NCBI RefSeq assembly: GCF_000220395.1
Contig: NW_004086280.1
Location: 1 to 63,222, forward strand
Reading direction: 5' to 3'
From: Ichthyophthirius multifiliis
Taxonomy: Eukaryota; Ciliophora; Oligohymenophorea; Hymenostomatida
DNA: 63,222 nucleotides
Made by a program: the position numbers and the translations under genes. The notes below the pieces were generated by a model. That model was not told the origin of the DNA and did no database searches. It saw nothing but the letters and a program-made list of their open reading frames with translations. Below are positions 22,606 through 35,674 of this stretch, in pieces (position 1 is the stretch's first letter; each line of letters begins with the position of its first letter).

Positions 22606-25490
22606 CATATATTTTTTATTTATTTATTATTTTATATATATATTTATATTATATTTTTATTTTTTTATTTTTATTATTTATATATATTAAAAATATATAT
22701 ATTTATCTTTTTTATTTTTTTTTTAATATTTTATTATTAAAGATATTTTTTTTTTATTTTATTTTTAATTATTTTTTATAAATTTTTATTAATTAAATGA
22801 AAGATTTATTTTTTTTATTTAATTTTACAAAAATTATTTTTTTATAATTATTAAAAACATTTAAAAATTATTATTTTATTTATAAATAAATTATCATTAA
22901 TTTATTTTTATTCTAAGATATATTTTTTTTTTAACATTGATAAAATTTTATCTTATTTTATTTAGTTTTATTTATTATTATTTTTGTTTTAAATATCATT
23001 TTTATTTAATAAATATTTTCTTTAGTTTATAATTATTATTATGTATTTTTAAATATAATTATTTATCAAAAATTATCATTTTATTTTAATTATTAATAAA
23101 TCTTTTTATTTAAAAAATATTTTTTTATAATATAAATTATATATACTTTAATGATATATATTTCTCTAAATCTTTAAATACCTCATTTTACATATATATA
23201 TATAATACAATTAATTAATTTTCAAAGAATAGTTTATATTTTATTCTAATATGTTATTAAATTTATGTAGCATAAATAAATATTTTTCATAAAGATATAA
23301 AAATTCTAATATATTTTTCAAATAATCAGAATTTTATCATTTTGAATATTTTTAAATACCTATGGATCAAATCTTTTAAAGAATAAATTAGCAAAAATAA
23401 ATCTTAATTTAATAAAGCTTTTTACTTGATAAAATTTAAATTTATTTTAATTTTTATTTTGTGCTTAATATACTAATTTTTTATTTTATTTAACAAATAT
23501 ATACAAAATATTTCCTTATAATTTATATAATAAAAAATAAGCATAATTTAAAATTTTTTAACTAAATATTAGTTTTTTAAATAAAGTTTATTTTAAATAC
23601 ATAGTTTTTTTAAGAACTTAAGTGATATATATATTATTCAAAAATGCATTAATTTTTATTATTACATTTTTTTAACATATTATTAATTATAATATTTAGT
23701 TATTATTTTTTAATAAATATTTATTCATCAAATTTACTACTTCCAGTAATAATTTATTTTAAAACAATTGTCTAAATTAAATATATAATATTTAAAATCC
23801 TAACAATTAAAGGAAAAAAAATTAATTTTTTAAAATTCTCCATTTGTTAAAATAAATCCTTAACTCTTTAATTGCATCAAGTAATTAATCTATATATTTT
23901 AAATCATTTTTAACATTAAAACACCTTAATTTTATATAAATCTGGAAAAATATATAACCCCTTTCTCTTTTTTTGTATATTGGAAATTAATAATAAGTTT
24001 TAATTATTTTAAGACATTTTTTAATATTTTTTTAAAAAATTAAAAATATTTAAGCATTTACAGCAAACAATATTTTATTAAAAACTTTATGGACTTTTCG
24101 CAGAGTTTTTGAAAATTAAATTTGATTAAAATATAAAGTTTTACTTAGAATGCAAATTTTTATATTAAAATAAACAATTTCGAGATTCAGCTAATATTAA
24201 ATTATTATTATATTTATAACAAGAAGAAAAATTAAAAAATTATTTTTCTTTTTAGGTAAGATTTTAGAAATATTATATATACTTTTAAATAAATAATAAT
24301 GTATCTATAATTAATTATAATATAGTAATTTAATTTTTACTAATAATTATATATAAAAATATTATAATATTAATTAATATTTATTTTTATTTATTTTTAA
24401 TTTAATGACGCAATAATGCATATATGCGCACATAAAAAAATTTCATATATAATAAATAAATTATTAAATTTATATTATTTTATTCTAAGTAAAAAATTAT
24501 AAAAACTATATTTAAAAAAGAAAATTAGTAAGTTATGAAAAATGACTATATTATTAAAAATAAATAGAATTAATTAATATTTTATAAATTTAATTTTTAT
24601 AAAGTACAATGTTTTTAGATTATATTTATTAATAAATAAATTTATAAAGATGTTTAAGAAATATCATTGATTATTTATATTTAATTAATTTTATTTTTTT
24701 TATTAATTTTAATATACATAATAAATAATAATTTAAAATTATTTATATTTGTAATTCAAAAAATTAAATTAATTAAAAAAATTAAATTAATTATGAACAA
24801 TATTTTTATATTTAATTTTTTTTATTATTATATTTATATTTAGTTTTAGTTTTCACTTTTTATAAAAATTTTCTAGGATAAAATAATCTTTAAAGGAACA
24901 GTTTATTTATGAAACTTTCTTTTTTAAAATTAGTGTATTTTCAAGTAAAAATGTATATTCATTCTAATCACAAAAATTTTGAAATTAAATTTAAATACTC
25001 TTTTATAATAACATATTTAATTTTTTTTAATTCCCAAAGAATAAATAATTTTATATTTAAACATCATAATTTTTTATAGAATTTAATTAAGTATAATTAA
25101 AATTTATATGACATAATTTTTAATATCATTTTTTATTTCAAATAAAAATTATTTTTATAATATAGATATATTAATAAAATTAAATACAAAAATTTATACT
25201 CTAAAAACATAATAATTATTTTTTAAATAATAATTTATAGAAAATCTAATAAGATAATAAATTAATAGATTTATAAAATTATAATAAAATTAAAAAAAAA
25301 ATTACATGGTATATTATAATTTAAAAATAAAAAAATTTAAACAAAAAATTCTATATAACAAATTTATTTTCTAAATTTTGGTAGTAATATTATTAAATAT
25401 AGATTAGAAATTTATATTAAGTTAATTTCATATAATGTATAAAATATTTATATTTTTTTTAAATTTAATTTACAAAAAGAATAAAAATAA
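22055..25490. other. Large gene-poor AT-rich region
   Basis: About 3.4 kb with no confident gene. It holds the TAAAT and AT tandem repeats. A weak minus-strand candidate lies at about 23728-24017 (start MSQNNQNLLLISNIQKKRKG, GLYIFPDLYKIKV), which needs a frame change to extend. A slightly less AT-rich patch with TGCATATATGCGCACAT lies at about 24417-24433. Confidence 0.5.
22526..22600. repeat. (TAAAT)7 followed by (AT)20 tandem repeat
   Basis: Seven perfect copies of TAAAT (22526-22560) run directly into 40 nt of AT dinucleotide (22561-22600). This compound microsatellite is probably polymorphic and bent or easily melted DNA. Confidence 0.9.
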
Positions 25491-27125
25491 ATGAAAATTA
25501 CATTTTTATTATTAATAATTTATTTAAAATAATTATTAGCTTAATAGTAATTGCAAATATAGCTTGATGATAAATTATAATATAATATAAGCTTTACACA
25601 ATTCTAAATGAAATAAATTTATGTATTTAGATTATTATAGGAATACAAATTCAAGTATATTTATATATCAATATAATTAAAGCATCCACTTCCCACTAAT
25701 TAAAAGTTTCATCCTATACTATGTATGTAGTAAAGAAGAGAGCCGACAGTAATTTTAAAGGAAGATTAAAGTTTTAGTTTATTATAATATTTGCATATTT
25801 AATAAACAAATTAGAATTTGATAGATTTTAATGGTTATTATTAGAAAAAGAACAACTTATATTTATAAATAGATACTTAATATTTAAATGAAAATGTAAA
25901 TTACTTTATAGGAGTATATTAAAGTGATAACATATTAAATTATGATTTTTAATTTTAAATTTTTGAATAAAAACAATGCCCAAATAATAATTGTCTCTTT
26001 TAAAAAAATGCAAGTTGTGTAAATGGACGTTGTTTATGCAAAAAAGGATTTATAGATGAAGATTGTTCGCTTACTTCCAAAACATTATAGTTAAATTAGG
26101 AAGAAGAAATTTAATTAAATAATTAAAGCTTAATTTATTCTAATTTTATTTTAAATATAAAAAAAGATGATGCAGAAAAAGAATATACTTTACAAATATA
26201 AAATAACTGTGAATCATAATATGCTATTAATGTTTATTTAAATGTTGAAGGAATGTAAAAATCTCTAGTGCCAAATCCTAACAATTTTTATAATAAAATG
26301 AATATAGAAAAGGATGAAATACAGCTATTATTAATTAATATATCATAATTATATAATTCTTTCGATGAACCTAAATAAATTATAATTGCCTTTTAAGTAA
26401 ATACACCTTTAGAATAAAGAAAAATAGATTGCAATGCAAGTATTAAAGTTTATCATGATTCAGAAGATTAAATGGATAAAAATATAATTATTGTTTATTT
26501 TGTTTTAGGGGTTGCAGGGTTTCTTTTATTATTATCGATAATTTTAACAGTTATCAGAATTAAATATAAAAGATAAAGATTAGTAGTAGACGAGTAGATA
26601 GTTGATTCGATTTAATAGCAATAAAATTAATACTAGGGAAATAATAGAAATTATCATAAATTATCAATAGATGAAATTAATTAATTTTTTCCTTAAATAG
26701 CTTATATAGATATTTGCGAAATTTAAAAAGCAGCGAATAAATCGATTTCTGAAAATTGTTCTGTATGTTTAGTTGAATTTGAATAATAAGATTTTTGTAG
26801 AGAAACTATATGTAATCATGTTTTTCACAAAGAGTGTCTGGAAAAATGGCTAAAACAGAATCAAAACTGTCCGTATTGTAGATCTAATTTATCTTTAAAT
26901 AATTTAGAAAAAATTTTAAAAAAAATAATTGATTAAAAATATTATTATAAAGGATAAATTAATAGTTAATAACAAAATATTGTGTCTTCTCAAAGAATTA
27001 CTAAATCAGGCTTATAATAATCTAGTTCTGCTATTAATATAATATCCTAAAATTAAAAATAATTGCCTCTAGTAAACATATATTAAGATATAATTGCTAG
27101 TAATTAATTAAATCGTTAAATATGA
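25491..27125 (+). CDS. Membrane RING-H2 E3 ubiquitin ligase with EGF-like motif
   Basis: Single exon of 545 codons (544 aa), start ATG 25491, TGA 27123-27125. A signal peptide (MKITFLLLIIYLKQLLA) leads into a luminal or extracellular region. This ends in a cysteine cluster resembling an EGF-like fold: CPNNNCLFQKNASCVNG then RCLCKKGFIDEDC. A single transmembrane helix follows (IIIVYFVLGVAGFLLLLSII), then a basic stop-transfer IRIKYKRQR. The cytosolic tail carries a textbook RING-H2 finger: CSVCLVEF, FCRETICNHVFHKECLEKWL and NCPYCRSNL. The ligand order is C-x2-C-x14-C-x-H-x2-H-x2-C-x10-C-x2-C. The architecture resembles PA-TM-RING/goliath-type ligases that ubiquitinate membrane proteins in the endosomal system, though I see no clear PA domain. 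Gln tracts are present. The lack of introns over 1.6 kb is unusual here. Confidence 0.92.
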
Positions 27126-27409
27126 ACTTGCATTATAAGGAAGAAAAATTTTATTATTCAAAATGGAAGAAAAAATTTTTAACAACTTTATTTTAATACA
27201 AAAAATAATTATTATTTTTATGTTCGCCTTAATTTAATATTTTGATTTAATCTAAAAATCAAAAAAAAGATTAAAAATCTAATTTAAATATTGAGTTATT
27301 TATTTTTACCAATTTATATATAAAAAAATATTCAAATAAAATTAATAAACAAATAAATTTTTTAATATTAAAAAAAATATTTATATTATTTATATTTTAA
27401 TATATATAT

Positions 27410-28840
27410 TCAAATATAATAATTGCCATATATATTATTTTTATAATAAAATGGTTATTTATTTATCATGTGTTTATGTAAAATATAGTTTTCTGTAATT
27501 TGTTTTTAGTTTTTAAATAGTTTGGATGTTTAAAAACATTTATTAACCTCCGTTTTTGTTAATATTCTTTTTTACGATTTTTAAAATTTTTTTTTTTTTT
27601 TTACTTCTATATTAGTAGTTTTATTATATTATAATCTTTTAGCTAACATATTTTTAATATTTTACATATTTTCTTGTATTTCACTCTTAATATTTTAAAT
27701 TGGTATTTTTTCATTACTTTTAAAGTTAAAAACTAAATGATCTTAATTTAATGTTTTAACTTTCAAATAAGGAATTTTTATTTTTTCCCCTTTATAAACT
27801 ACGTTATAATCATTATTATAATATAAATATTCGTTTTATCCTCTTTTGTATTTATCAAGCTTGTTGTCAAAATATTTTATTTTAGGCACTTATATATTTT
27901 TTTCATATTCTTGCTTTTTTCTTTTAAAAGCATTTCTAATTTGATTATCTAATATATGGTCAAATTGTACTGGTGTTTTAAAAACTGAATCTATAAATTA
28001 TATTTTTTTATTTCTATAATCAGAAGTTTTTTCAGTAAGCAAAATGTCATGATTACTTAAAAATTTATTAGCTTCTTTCATAGTTAACTATTAAGAATGT
28101 TAATGCTTATCAAAAGAGTTATCCTCTTCAAATTATTTTATTTAATTTATTGTATTTTATTACTATGTTTTTTCTTAAATATTTGCATTAGTTGATACTG
28201 TAACATTTTTCTTTTCTGTACTTGTGGAATGAGAATTACTAATAGTATTGTTTTTTTTAATTTATTAATTTCCTTATCTTAGTTATATATTCTTTTCCCA
28301 TATTTATGACTCTGAATTACGGGTTTTATAAAAAGGAAGTTTTTTTAAAGTTGAAAAAGCTTAATTTTAATTTAAAAGCTTTCTTTTATAATATTCTGTA
28401 TATGGTTTTTTAAATGTTTTTACAAGTGAATTTTTCGGATTTTCATAAATCTTTTTTAAATATTTTTAGAAAGCTTCTTAAGTCATTTATTTTATAGCTT
28501 AATTTTTTTACTAAACCTTTTCATTGTAAATTAATCTAGTTCGATTATTCTTAGAATTATCTGATTACTTTAATAAATGAAAGAATTCTTACACACTTTG
28601 AATTTCAAAATTATTATTATAATAAAAATCTCTATGCAATTTCTACAATTCCTTTGGGTTTTAAAAAATATGCTATAATATGTTACTTTCGTAATTTTTT
28701 TTTTCCTAAAAACGATCTATGAGAATATTTTCTAAACAATTTTATGGATATAAAAGTGTAGATTATTCCAATTTTAATATTTAAAGGGAATCTTTTTTAT
28801 TTTTTAATTAAAAATTATTATTTATATAATAATTGGACAT
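27410..28840 (-). CDS. Hypothetical protein, Lys/Asn/Gln-rich
   Basis: One uninterrupted frame of 477 codons from ATG 28838-28840 (MSNYYINNNFQLKNKKDSLQ) to TGA 27410-27412. The frame passes cleanly through a 10-T run without a slip. Composition is basic and hydrophilic with short Ser/Thr-rich patches (NNTISNSHSTSTEKK). Some stretches look folded, such as FEIQSVQEFFHLLKQ, MTQEAFQKYLKKIYENPKN, DHILDNQIRNAFKRKKQEYE and NDYNVVYKGEKIKIPYLKV. No signal peptide or transmembrane helix. I do not recognise a family. Both the length and the glutamines written as TAA/TAG throughout support a real gene. The end is convergent with the RING gene, 284 bp away. Confidence 0.72.
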
Positions 28841-29040
28841 TTATTATTATTATTAAATAGAATTATTAAAATAATAATAATTAAAATATAAGTTAGATAA
28901 ATTTTATAAATTAATAAATAAAAGAATTTTTATTTAATTAAAATTAGAAATAATAAATGAAAATGAAATAAAAAATTATATTTAATAAAAAATATAAAAT
29001 AAAAATATTTAATTTTTAGTTTTTTATTTTTAAAAAAAAA

Positions 29041-30018
29041 TCAAACAACAGGATATGAAGCACTGTCACAAACTCCGCAGGTGTTTCCATCAGCAAGATA
29101 GATGAAACCTTTTTCACCCCAAGATGGACCCCAAGAGTTTTTAACTTTCCAAGCATTAGCATTATCATCTCCTTTTTATACGAAACCGACTAATAAAACA
29201 CCATGATCTAATTATTTTCCGCATTTTTTCAAGATACCAGAAGTGTAGAATTACCATTCTTCAGCATCAACAGCAATAGAAACAGGTTATTAAGCAAGAG
29301 CTTTTTTCAAAGAATTGCAGTTTCCTTTAGGAACATCAGCGAATTTGGTTATGTTAACTTTTTTGAATTTAGAGGTATCTTAACATGATCCATCAGTAGC
29401 AGTGTAAGGATATTCGCTTTCTTAGGCTAAACCTTTTTCAATAATATATTAGAAACCGTAGTCCATCAAACCACCGTCACATCCATCGTTTCCGTAATTA
29501 GTGGAACAGTCTACAAGTTCTTATTCAGATAAATCGACAGATTTAGATTATTTTCCAGCTAAAATTAAAGCGGATTCAACTGAACCAGTTGTAGAAAAAG
29601 CCCAGCAAGAACCACATTATCCTTAGTTTTTAACTTTAGTTACTTTTCCTTTTGATACCCAATCAACATAAGTAGGTTCATCCTTAGAATGGATTGTAAT
29701 GGGTTATTCAGTAGATTTTAATTTTAAAGTTAAGTACGTTTGTTTGAATTCTTCGGTAGTTAAGTCCATGAATTAGGTGATTCCCTTGGTTTCATCTCCT
29801 TCAATTCTTTTTAAGTTTTAAGCGAATACTCTAATTCTGTAAGCTTCGAAATCAGGATCAGCATATTTTTTACCATATGTTGCTTTGAATCCTTACCATA
29901 AAGCCATCAAATTTTCATCAACGGTGTGGTGGGGGGTATTTTTATGGTTTAAGACAAAGAAAAAGGCAGTTGTTAATAAGGCAACTCCTGCGAAAGTAAG
30001 TATGAGTGTTTTATTCAT
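29041..30018 (-). CDS. Cathepsin L-like cysteine protease (papain family C1)
   Basis: A secretory or lysosomal papain-family protease of exactly 326 codons (325 aa), intronless. The hydrophobic N-terminus [20 protein letters not shown] is a signal peptide or anchor. The prodomain shows an I29-type inhibitor region ([34 protein letters not shown]). The mature enzyme starts near [20 protein letters not shown], with oxyanion Gln and catalytic Cys in [11 protein letters not shown], then [14 protein letters not shown]. The catalytic His is in [10 protein letters not shown] and the Asn in [20 protein letters not shown]. The triad is complete. Base composition and codon choice are clearly less AT-biased than in neighbouring genes, with many C-ending codons, indicating high expression. 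In I. multifiliis and relatives such proteases are abundant and considered candidate virulence and feeding enzymes (established knowledge; the exact orthologue is not determined). TGA 29041-29043. Confidence 0.97.
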
Positions 30019-31133
30019 TATTTTATTTTTTAATTTTTGCTTTATTAATTAAATTATTATTTTTCTTTTATTTTTTATTGTCTATTTAAATATATTTTTT
30101 TTCTTTTATTAAATTTTATTTGTGAAATTCGTTTCTTTTTTATATTTCTTTTATTAATTTTTTTATAAAATTTTTTAAATTCTTTTATAATATTTATTTT
30201 TCTAACATATTTTTTATATAATAAGATATAAAATATAATTATAATATGTTTAAATTGATTAAATTATATTATAAAATATTTTTTTTAAAAGTCGAAACTA
30301 ACTAAGAATAAAAAATAAAAACTAATTTAATAGAAAAATAAATCTTCTATTAATATATTTTTTAATCCATTTTAATAAAAATATTTATTAACATAATTAT
30401 TTTACAATAAATAATAACGAAATTTAAAAATCATTTATTTTTTAATATATATTTTCATTTAAATAAGAATATGATATTTTATTTTTTAAATATATAATAA
30501 AATGATTTAAAATAAAAATTTATGTAATAAAGTTGAATTATTTCTAATAATTATCATTTATTTTATTATTTTAAATATAAATTATAAATTATAATATTTA
30601 TATTATTTCTATTTATTGCTTAAATATTATGCTATTTTAAATATAATATGTATGCAATATTTATATAATTATTAATTAAATATTAAATATAAACAAATAA
30701 ATATTTTATATTTTTTTGTTTCTATTAATTAATTTATATTTTATTTATTATAAATTTATTTAAAAATTAAAATAATAAATTAAAAATTATCAAATAAAAT
30801 TTTAAATAAAAAAAAATTGATATGTTATAATAATCTATTTAATTAATGAAAAAAAATTTTTAATATGTTTTAATTACTAAAATTATATTTAAATTATAAA
30901 CATTAACTTTTATTAGTATAAATTATTATTTTCATCTGAATGAAATATACTATATGTTTAAAGATAAAAAACAAATAAAATTAAAGTTTGTTTATTAATA
31001 TTTTTTTATAAAAATATCTATTTTTTTTTTGCTAAAAATATAAAATATACTAATAACAAAATGATTTTAAAAAAAATAATGATATACATATTATTGGTTT
31101 GTTTAATATTTTTTATAATATAATTTTTATAAA
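30019..31133. other. AT-rich spacer
   Basis: About 1.1 kb upstream of the protease gene, reaching the 3' end of the helicase gene. It presumably holds the promoter of the strongly expressed protease. No specific element stands out. Confidence 0.45.
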
Positions 31134-33934
31134 TCAAATCCTAAAAATTTTATAATTTTCTGTATGTAACTCTAAATTATCTACATATCTTTAGAAAGGT
31201 TAAACCATGTTATAGCAACTGTTTAACTATAAAGAATATTCAGCCAATCCTTTCCATAATTTAGAATATTTAAGCTATTTTAAATCCCCAACTACAATAA
31301 GAGAAAGCCTGGCTCTACTTAGGCTAACATTCATTCTTCTCTTATCATTTAAAAAGCCTATTGTTTTTTTATTATTTTTTACCCCATTTTAAATGCTTGC
31401 TCTAACAGTTGAAAATATAATAATATCTTTTTCTCTGCCTTAAAAACCATCTACTGTGTGCACTTCTACAAGACATTTGTCGGTTCCGTCAAATTATTTT
31501 ATTTTTCTACGAATTTCACTAACTTGGGATGAATAAGGAGTTATAATTCCTAATTATGTTAAATCGAATGACGGAAACCTTTTCTTTAATTAAGCATATA
31601 TTTCAACAATTGCTTCTGATTCTTCCTCATTTTTATAGGATGATTTATGAAAAATTTCATTTCCCTAAATAAATTAAAAAACATAAAATTAGTGAAAATT
31701 AAATTAATAAAATATAATTTTTTAGTGATATTTATAATGCATTATTTTTTTATATATATTAAAATCGATTAAGTTTTTTATTACGTTAACATTCAAAACT
31801 ACTATAGGTGAGAATATTCTAAATTAATAGAATTCCGGATTTCCGACTATCTCCTTTATTTTTTGAGCATCATCAATTTTTCCTTCATAAAAAGTGTTTG
31901 AAATAAATTTGCTAATAATTGGATTCATTCTATATTATTACTTTAAAATAAAATAAAAGTTAAACTTGTTGTCTTATAAATGATTTTTACTTTTAACATA
32001 TAAACATTTAATCCACATTTCATTAACCTCTCAAAAAGACTTTAATCATAATTAAATTTTTCGCATTTTTTAGAAAAAATTGTAGCAGGTAATTAATTAG
32101 GATCTCCAATTAAAATTAATCTTTTACAGTGATACTAAAGCGGAATAAGAGTGCTTATTTCTGCAGCTTAAGCAGCTTCATCAATGATAACAGTATCAAA
32201 ATACTAAATTATTTATTTTATTAAAAATAAATATATAAATAAAAAAAATACAAAGTTTGAATTTATTAATAACTAAGAACCTGCAGAACTTAATGTCCCA
32301 CAAATAATTTTAGCTTCTTAGAGTATTTTTTTTCTTATGTTTTCTGCTTCTTCAGCCCTTAAATTCATTTCTCCTAATTTTTGCTTTACTTGATATTCAA
32401 GGGAAATATCTTCAAGTGCTCTATCAAAATTTTCTCCTATTCGAACAATCATATTATTATTAGGAAAATATTATTTCCCATTTTTATCTAAAAGTCCTTC
32501 GCTTTTAACTTTTCTTACAATTTCGTCTATAGCAGCATTAGAAGGTCCACAAATAAGAATTGTTTAAGGAGGAGTATGTTCTTCTTAAGTTTTAGAAACA
32601 GATATTTGTTCTCCTTACATACCAGCAGTTACAAAACCTTTACTTTTCGTAAAATTAGAAAAATCTGGTTTTATATTTGCAAAACATTAGTCTCTCCAAT
32701 CACAATAATTAGGTTGCATCCAAGCCATAACTTTCTTTTCATCGAACTCTCCTTAATTAATTACAAACTTACTTTCTTAAGTTACTTTTTTGCTTACTTA
32801 TTTGTTAAAAGAGTTTATTAAAACTGAAACAGTACCTAGTACTGTTCTTGTCTTTCCAGTTCCTGGAGGGCCTTGTATTAGTGTGATTCCTTCCTTTCTT
32901 AAAGTGGCTTTAATTGCTTCTATTTAAGATAGATTATAAGTTTCTTACAATTTTATTTCTAAGTTTTCAGAAATTGCAAATTATTCATGCACTTATTTTA
33001 AAAGTTTTTAAGGCGTTATTAAATATTCTTTTAATTCTATCTTTCCAAAAGCTTAGAGTGCCTTTTTAAAAATTAATATTAATAAATAAAATATATATTA
33101 CTTCATATTCTCTTTAAATAGTGACTATATTACAAAATTTTTTAACTTACCAAAAACGCCAGACATTTTCATCATCTTAAGTGAAAATTTGACATAATTT
33201 CTTATTTCTTATATCAGTTCCGAATTCGTCAAAAACTACTTTGACATTTATTTAGTTTCCTTGTGCTCTTTCAACAACTCCTAGCATATGTTCAGGAGAA
33301 ATTTCATTCTTTATTTTATTTAATTATATTATATTATATTATATTTTATTTTAAAATGTATTTTTATTTTATTATTTTACTTCAGTTAAAGATAATAAAA
33401 CAAAATCATGTGCAACATATTATGTTTAATTTATTTCTAATCTTTCGAGTTTTAAAGTTCTGAAAAATAGGCTTTCATTATTTTTATGCTTTTTTTGCGT
33501 GCTTGATAATATTCTCATTTTTTCAGGAGCAGATCCCTTATTGTTATTTTTTTTAAATAATATTTTTTTTATAGAAATATAATACATTATTCCTTTCTTA
33601 CTTCTTATATTTAAGCTTTTTGAATTTGTGATTTTGCTTCTGTAAATAAATGTAATTCGAAAGTTTTTATATAATCTTCAGTATCATTAAATTAAAGTGG
33701 TATTTTTGCTAAATTACTATATTCTTTGGGTTTTTCCATATTTTGTTTCAAATCTACATTTTCTAAATTATTTTCTACATCATTTTTTAAATTTTCATTA
33801 TCTCCTTCTATATTAACATTGATGTTTTCTATGGTTTCATCGAAATTTATATTATAATCTCTAGAACATAAATAATAATGAAGTCCATCGAGAATTCTTT
33901 TGCGATTAGTATCATTATATTCTTCTTCTTCCAT
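31134..33934 (-). CDS. Superfamily 1 RNA/DNA helicase, Sen1/senataxin-like
   Basis: An ATP-dependent Upf1-like helicase of the Sen1/SETX group, probably nuclear and acting on RNA:DNA hybrids or transcription termination (role by homology). Start MEEEEYNDTNRKRILDGLHY at 33934, followed by an acidic Asn/Glu-rich N-terminus. Helicase motifs in order: LIQGPPGTGKTRT (Walker A), ILICGPSNAAIDEIVRKV (Ia), AKIICGTLSSAGSQLL, DTVIIDEAAQAAE (motif II), LILIGDPNQLPATIFS (III), LKQQYRMNPIISKFIS (IV), GIITPYSSQVSEIR, VHTVDGFQGREKDIIIFS (V) and RRMNVSLSRARLSLIVVGD (VI). Several introns of 45-70 nt interrupt it, for instance before YFDTVIIDEAA and before QQYRMNP. Each restores the motif when removed. Roughly 800-850 aa. 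It lacks the very long N-terminal region of human senataxin. TGA 31134-31136. Confidence 0.93.
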
Positions 33935-35674
33935 CGTTTTATTAAAAAGATAAATAAAATAAAAAGATATAAATTAAAACTAAATATATATATATATATT
34001 TAAAAAAATTAAATTAAATTATGTATTGTTTAAATAAAAAAATTATGAATAGTATAAATAAAAAATTATTTATATTTTATTTTTTTATGCTAAATAATTT
34101 ATAATTAATTTTATTTTATTTGAAAACTAATTATTTGCATTATTTTTTATTTGAATTTCTTTACATAATATAACTCTAATACTCATCTTAATTAATTTTT
34201 TATAATTTATATATTTATTATATATTAATTTGGTTTTATAAATTTTCATTTATTTATTCTTTTCTTATATTTGCATTTATATTATATTATATTATATATT
34301 TCGATAATAATTTTGAATATTTATTCTTTTAGTAATATTTTAATGTCTTAAAGACATAATATATTTTGGTTTCTAATTTAGATATTATAAATTTGTATTC
34401 ATTTATAAATATTTATAATCATTTATAATATAATAATTACTATAATTAATATTTAATTTATAAATAGACTAAAATTTTTGTTTTATATACTCACAAAAAA
34501 TTTTATGTTTTGCAAACTCAAATGACTTTTATATATTAGAAATAAAAAAAAATCATAGTCATTTCTTTTAATAAAAGCAATTATTTTTAATTTATTTTAG
34601 AATTAATTTTAAAAACTTATTTAATAAACATATTTATATTACATTTTAACATTATTTTTTAAAATATTTATCTAATTTAATTTTAAAATATAATTAACTT
34701 AAAAAAATAAATAAAAGAAAATGTATTTATATTTTAAAAAAAAAACACACAGAATAATCAAAAAAAAAATTTAAAAGATGTTCACAGAGCAAATAAAAAT
34801 AAAAAAATCTTCACCCTTTAATAATAAAAGAATAAATAATTATAAACCTTTTAATTTGAAAAAGGCTTATTTTTGTCTTTTCATAATAAATCAATCTATC
34901 TAAATATATGATAATAATTAATATTTAATTTATTTATTTAATTTAATATACTGAGAAAATATTTCGTTGTATCCTAAAAAACTTAAAAGTTTCATAAAAT
35001 AACTATGTTAATAATCTACATATTTTCTTGATAATTTGTATTATTATGTATTAAAGTTATAAATATAATCACAATTAACGATTAGATTTGTATAAAAAAG
35101 GCCATACAAATAAAAAAACATTTGATAGTATATTATTTTTCTTAATCAAATATTATATTAAATAGATTTTTAATAGTATTTAATTATACATACATATCTT
35201 TAAGATATAAGAATATTATTAATTATATATTTCCTAATAGATTTTTTGTTTAAAAATATAAAATATATTTATAAGAAAATAAATTAAAAAATTAAATATT
35301 GAATAATAGATAATATATAAATTTAAGAATGAAAAATAAAACTCTTTATGTTTAAATTTCAATTGTATTAATGAAAATAAATACATAAAGTTAAATTAGT
35401 TAATGATTATTAAAAAATTTTATTACTTTTTATATAATTAATTTAAAAAAATGAATTAAAATAATATTTGGTTTATTATTTAAATAAAAAAATGAAAAAA
35501 AACATAATCTTTTAAAATAAATAAATGAAAATAATTCTTTAATTATAAAAATTTAAAATATTATTTGTTTTTGTAATATATTTAGCATTTTTACTATAAA
35601 AATATAAATAATATTTTATAATTATGATTATATTTTTCTATTAAAATTTTTTATTATATATTTATTTTATTTTT
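33935..35674. other. AT-rich spacer
   Basis: About 1.7 kb with no coding or RNA signal seen. Homopolymer-rich and AT-rich. Confidence 0.5.

Noticed and set aside
27410-28840. Frame slip at the 10-T run near 28695-28704
   Set aside because: On recounting the run the frame is continuous from ATG to TGA, so this gene is intact.
32576-32821. Plus-strand ORF within the helicase gene
   Set aside because: Antisense to conserved helicase motifs, so a shadow.
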